Positions 43,855 through 44,993 of a DNA stretch of 44,993 nt are shown here, piece by piece. Position numbers and translations under genes: made by a program. Every line of letters begins with the position of its first letter. The first letter of the stretch is position 1. The notes beneath the pieces were generated by a model that saw only the letters and a program-made list of their open reading frames with translations, did not search any database and had not been told where the DNA came from. Source of the stretch: Acidobacteriota bacterium (lineage in GTDB: Bacteria; Acidobacteriota; Thermoanaerobaculia; Gp7-AA8); the NCBI GenBank assembly GCA_016184115.1, contig JACPDH010000084.1, positions 1 through 44,993 on the forward strand. Direction: 5' to 3'.

Positions 43855-44993
43855 GTTTCAACGAGATTTTCCGGATGGCGCTGCAGGCGCTGAAGTTGAA
43901 CAAACTTCGCTCGATCCTCACGATGCTCGGCATCGCCGTCGGTGTCTTCTCCGTGATCGGCGTGATGACCGCGCTCAGTGTCATCGCCTCGTCGATCGAG
44001 GGCGGGCTCTCATTCCTCGGGAGCAACCTCTTCCAGTTTGCTAAGTACCCGGTCATTCAGACGAGTGGCCACGACGAAGACAGTTATGCGAACCGGCGAA
44101 ACATCACGCTCGCGGAGGCACGGGAGTTCGAGCGGCTGATGGAGGGCTACGCGGAGGTCATCTGCTTCAAGGTGTTCGACGGAGGCGAGACGGCCAGCTA
44201 CGGAAAGATCAAGGTGCGCGGGAAGACGATCGTCGGGACGAACGAGCACTTTCTGCTCGCGAACCAGTACGCGGTCGGTTACGGCAGGAATCTCTCGGCG
44301 GAGGACGTCGACCTCGGGCGCGCGGTAACGGTCGTCGGCGTCGAGATCCAGAAGGCCCTCTTTCCGAACGAGTCGCCAGTCGGCAAGACGATCAAGATCA
44401 ACGAGCGGCCCTACCAGATCATCGGCGTACTCGGGGAGAAGGGCTCCAACTTCGGGCAGAGCCAGGACGACCTCGTGCTCGTGCCGATCACGAAATTCTT
44501 TTCCGATTACGGTAGCGCGAACCGGACGGTGAATGTCGCGGTGCAATCGACTTCACAGGCGACCTACAACGCGACGCTCGACAAGGCGATCGGCGCGATG
44601 CGCGTCGCGCGCGGACTCAAGGTGGGGAAAGAGAACGATTTCGAGATCTACTCCAACGACACACTCGTCACGGCATTTGCGTCGATCGCGGATACGATCC
44701 GTGCGGGTGCGTTCGTCGTGAGCGCGATCGCACTCCTCGCCGCCGGAATCGGCATCATGAACATCATGCTGGTGAGCGTGACGGAACGAACGCGCGAGAT
44801 TGGTGTAAGGAAGGCGATGGGGGCGCGAAAGCAGGACATCGTGAAGCAGTTTCTCGTCGAGGCGATCGTGCTTTCGGAGGTCGGGGGCATTGCCGGGATC
44901 ATCGCAGGAGTCGCCGGAGGAAACGGCATGGCGATCTTCTTCGACATCGCGATGGTGTTCCCCTGGTTCTGGGCGATGACCGGACTCGCCGTC
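43851..44993 (+). CDS. Second MacB-type ABC transporter permease (partial)
   Basis: From the ATG that overlaps the previous stop codon the frame is open to the window edge for 381 codons. It repeats the permease layout: N-terminal helix ([20 protein letters not shown]), a periplasmic MacB_PCD domain containing [20 protein letters not shown], and the FtsX helices beginning [20 protein letters not shown]. Two permeases in tandem suggest a heterodimer. The end of the last helix and any following ATPase gene lie beyond the window. Confidence 0.9.
   Translation, partial: MSFNEIFRMALQALKLNKLRSILTMLGIAVGVFSVIGVMTALSVIASSIEGGLSFLGSNLFQFAKYPVIQTSGHDEDSYANRRNITLAEAREFERLMEGYAEVICFKVFDGGETASYGKIKVRGKTIVGTNEHFLLANQYAVGYGRNLSAEDVDLGRAVTVVGVEIQKALFPNESPVGKTIKINERPYQIIGVLGEKGSNFGQSQDDLVLVPITKFFSDYGSANRTVNVAVQSTSQATYNATLDKAIGAMRVARGLKVGKENDFEIYSNDTLVTAFASIADTIRAGAFVVSAIALLAAGIGIMNIMLVSVTERTREIGVRKAMGARKQDIVKQFLVEAIVLSEVGGIAGIIAGVAGGNGMAIFFDIAMVFPWFWAMTGLAV

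Overview
The window is GC-rich, gene-dense DNA from a Gram-negative bacterium. Supporting signs are a LolB-like gene, two families of outer-membrane beta-barrel, a periplasmic decaheme cytochrome, twin-arginine and Sec signal peptides, and many 4-bp start/stop overlaps. The gene mix and the style of the intergenic repeats would suit an Acidobacteriota-like lineage, but no 16S rRNA or lineage marker lies here, so this is only a guess. I see no tRNA, rRNA, CRISPR array, prophage or insertion sequence.

Layout. Positions 1-8.3 kb hold housekeeping genes: the 3' end of pnp, a phosphohexomutase, a convergent membrane-anchored alkaline phosphatase, a degenerate HNH protein, a glyoxalase-II-like hydrolase, trmJ and ligA. 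Positions 8.5-12.2 kb carry TPR protein, lolB-like and ispE genes, an order also known from proteobacterial lolB-ispE loci. Positions 12.3-20.8 kb hold a DUF3187-type barrel, a periplasmic MsrA coupled to a tiny membrane protein, a methyltransferase/flavoprotein pair, an orphan UgpC/MsmX-type ATPase, and an M1 peptidase coupled to an OPT peptide transporter.

Positions 21.0-29.4 kb form the most unusual block, a tightly coupled run: YceI (isoprenoid-binding lipocalin type), a short-chain prenyl synthase, a CcoN-like haem protein that has kept the haem histidines but not the Cu(B) ligands, a four-helix membrane protein, an MFS-type 12-helix domain fused to a CcoO-like haem c domain plus a second cytochrome c domain, a NAPE-PLD-like metallo-hydrolase and an MMPL/RND transporter. 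I read it as an undescribed membrane redox/lipid module built from rearranged cbb3-oxidase parts.

Positions 29.7-33.2 kb encode a sigma-54 response regulator and its sensor kinase, with a coupled secreted protein. Positions 33.4-36.4 kb encode an MtrA/MtrB-type porin-cytochrome conduit for electron transfer across the outer membrane. Its mtrB frame is broken by a single in-frame TGA. Positions 36.8-45 kb hold three proteins of unknown function, a Tat-exported aldo/keto reductase, and a MacA-type adaptor with two MacB-type permeases; the last runs off the window.

A layer of repeats runs through the intergenic spaces. At least six sites hold short arrays with a strict 7-nt period, often with an inverted copy 20-100 nt away. 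Other sites hold palindromes with a GAA triloop (GCGAAGC core), a perfect 28-bp stem next to ispE, and a REP-like double hairpin. They sit at gene ends and in two cases supply the C-terminal codons of the neighbouring gene. A separate 7-mer, GCCTAAC, appears about three times more often than base composition predicts, mostly inside genes.
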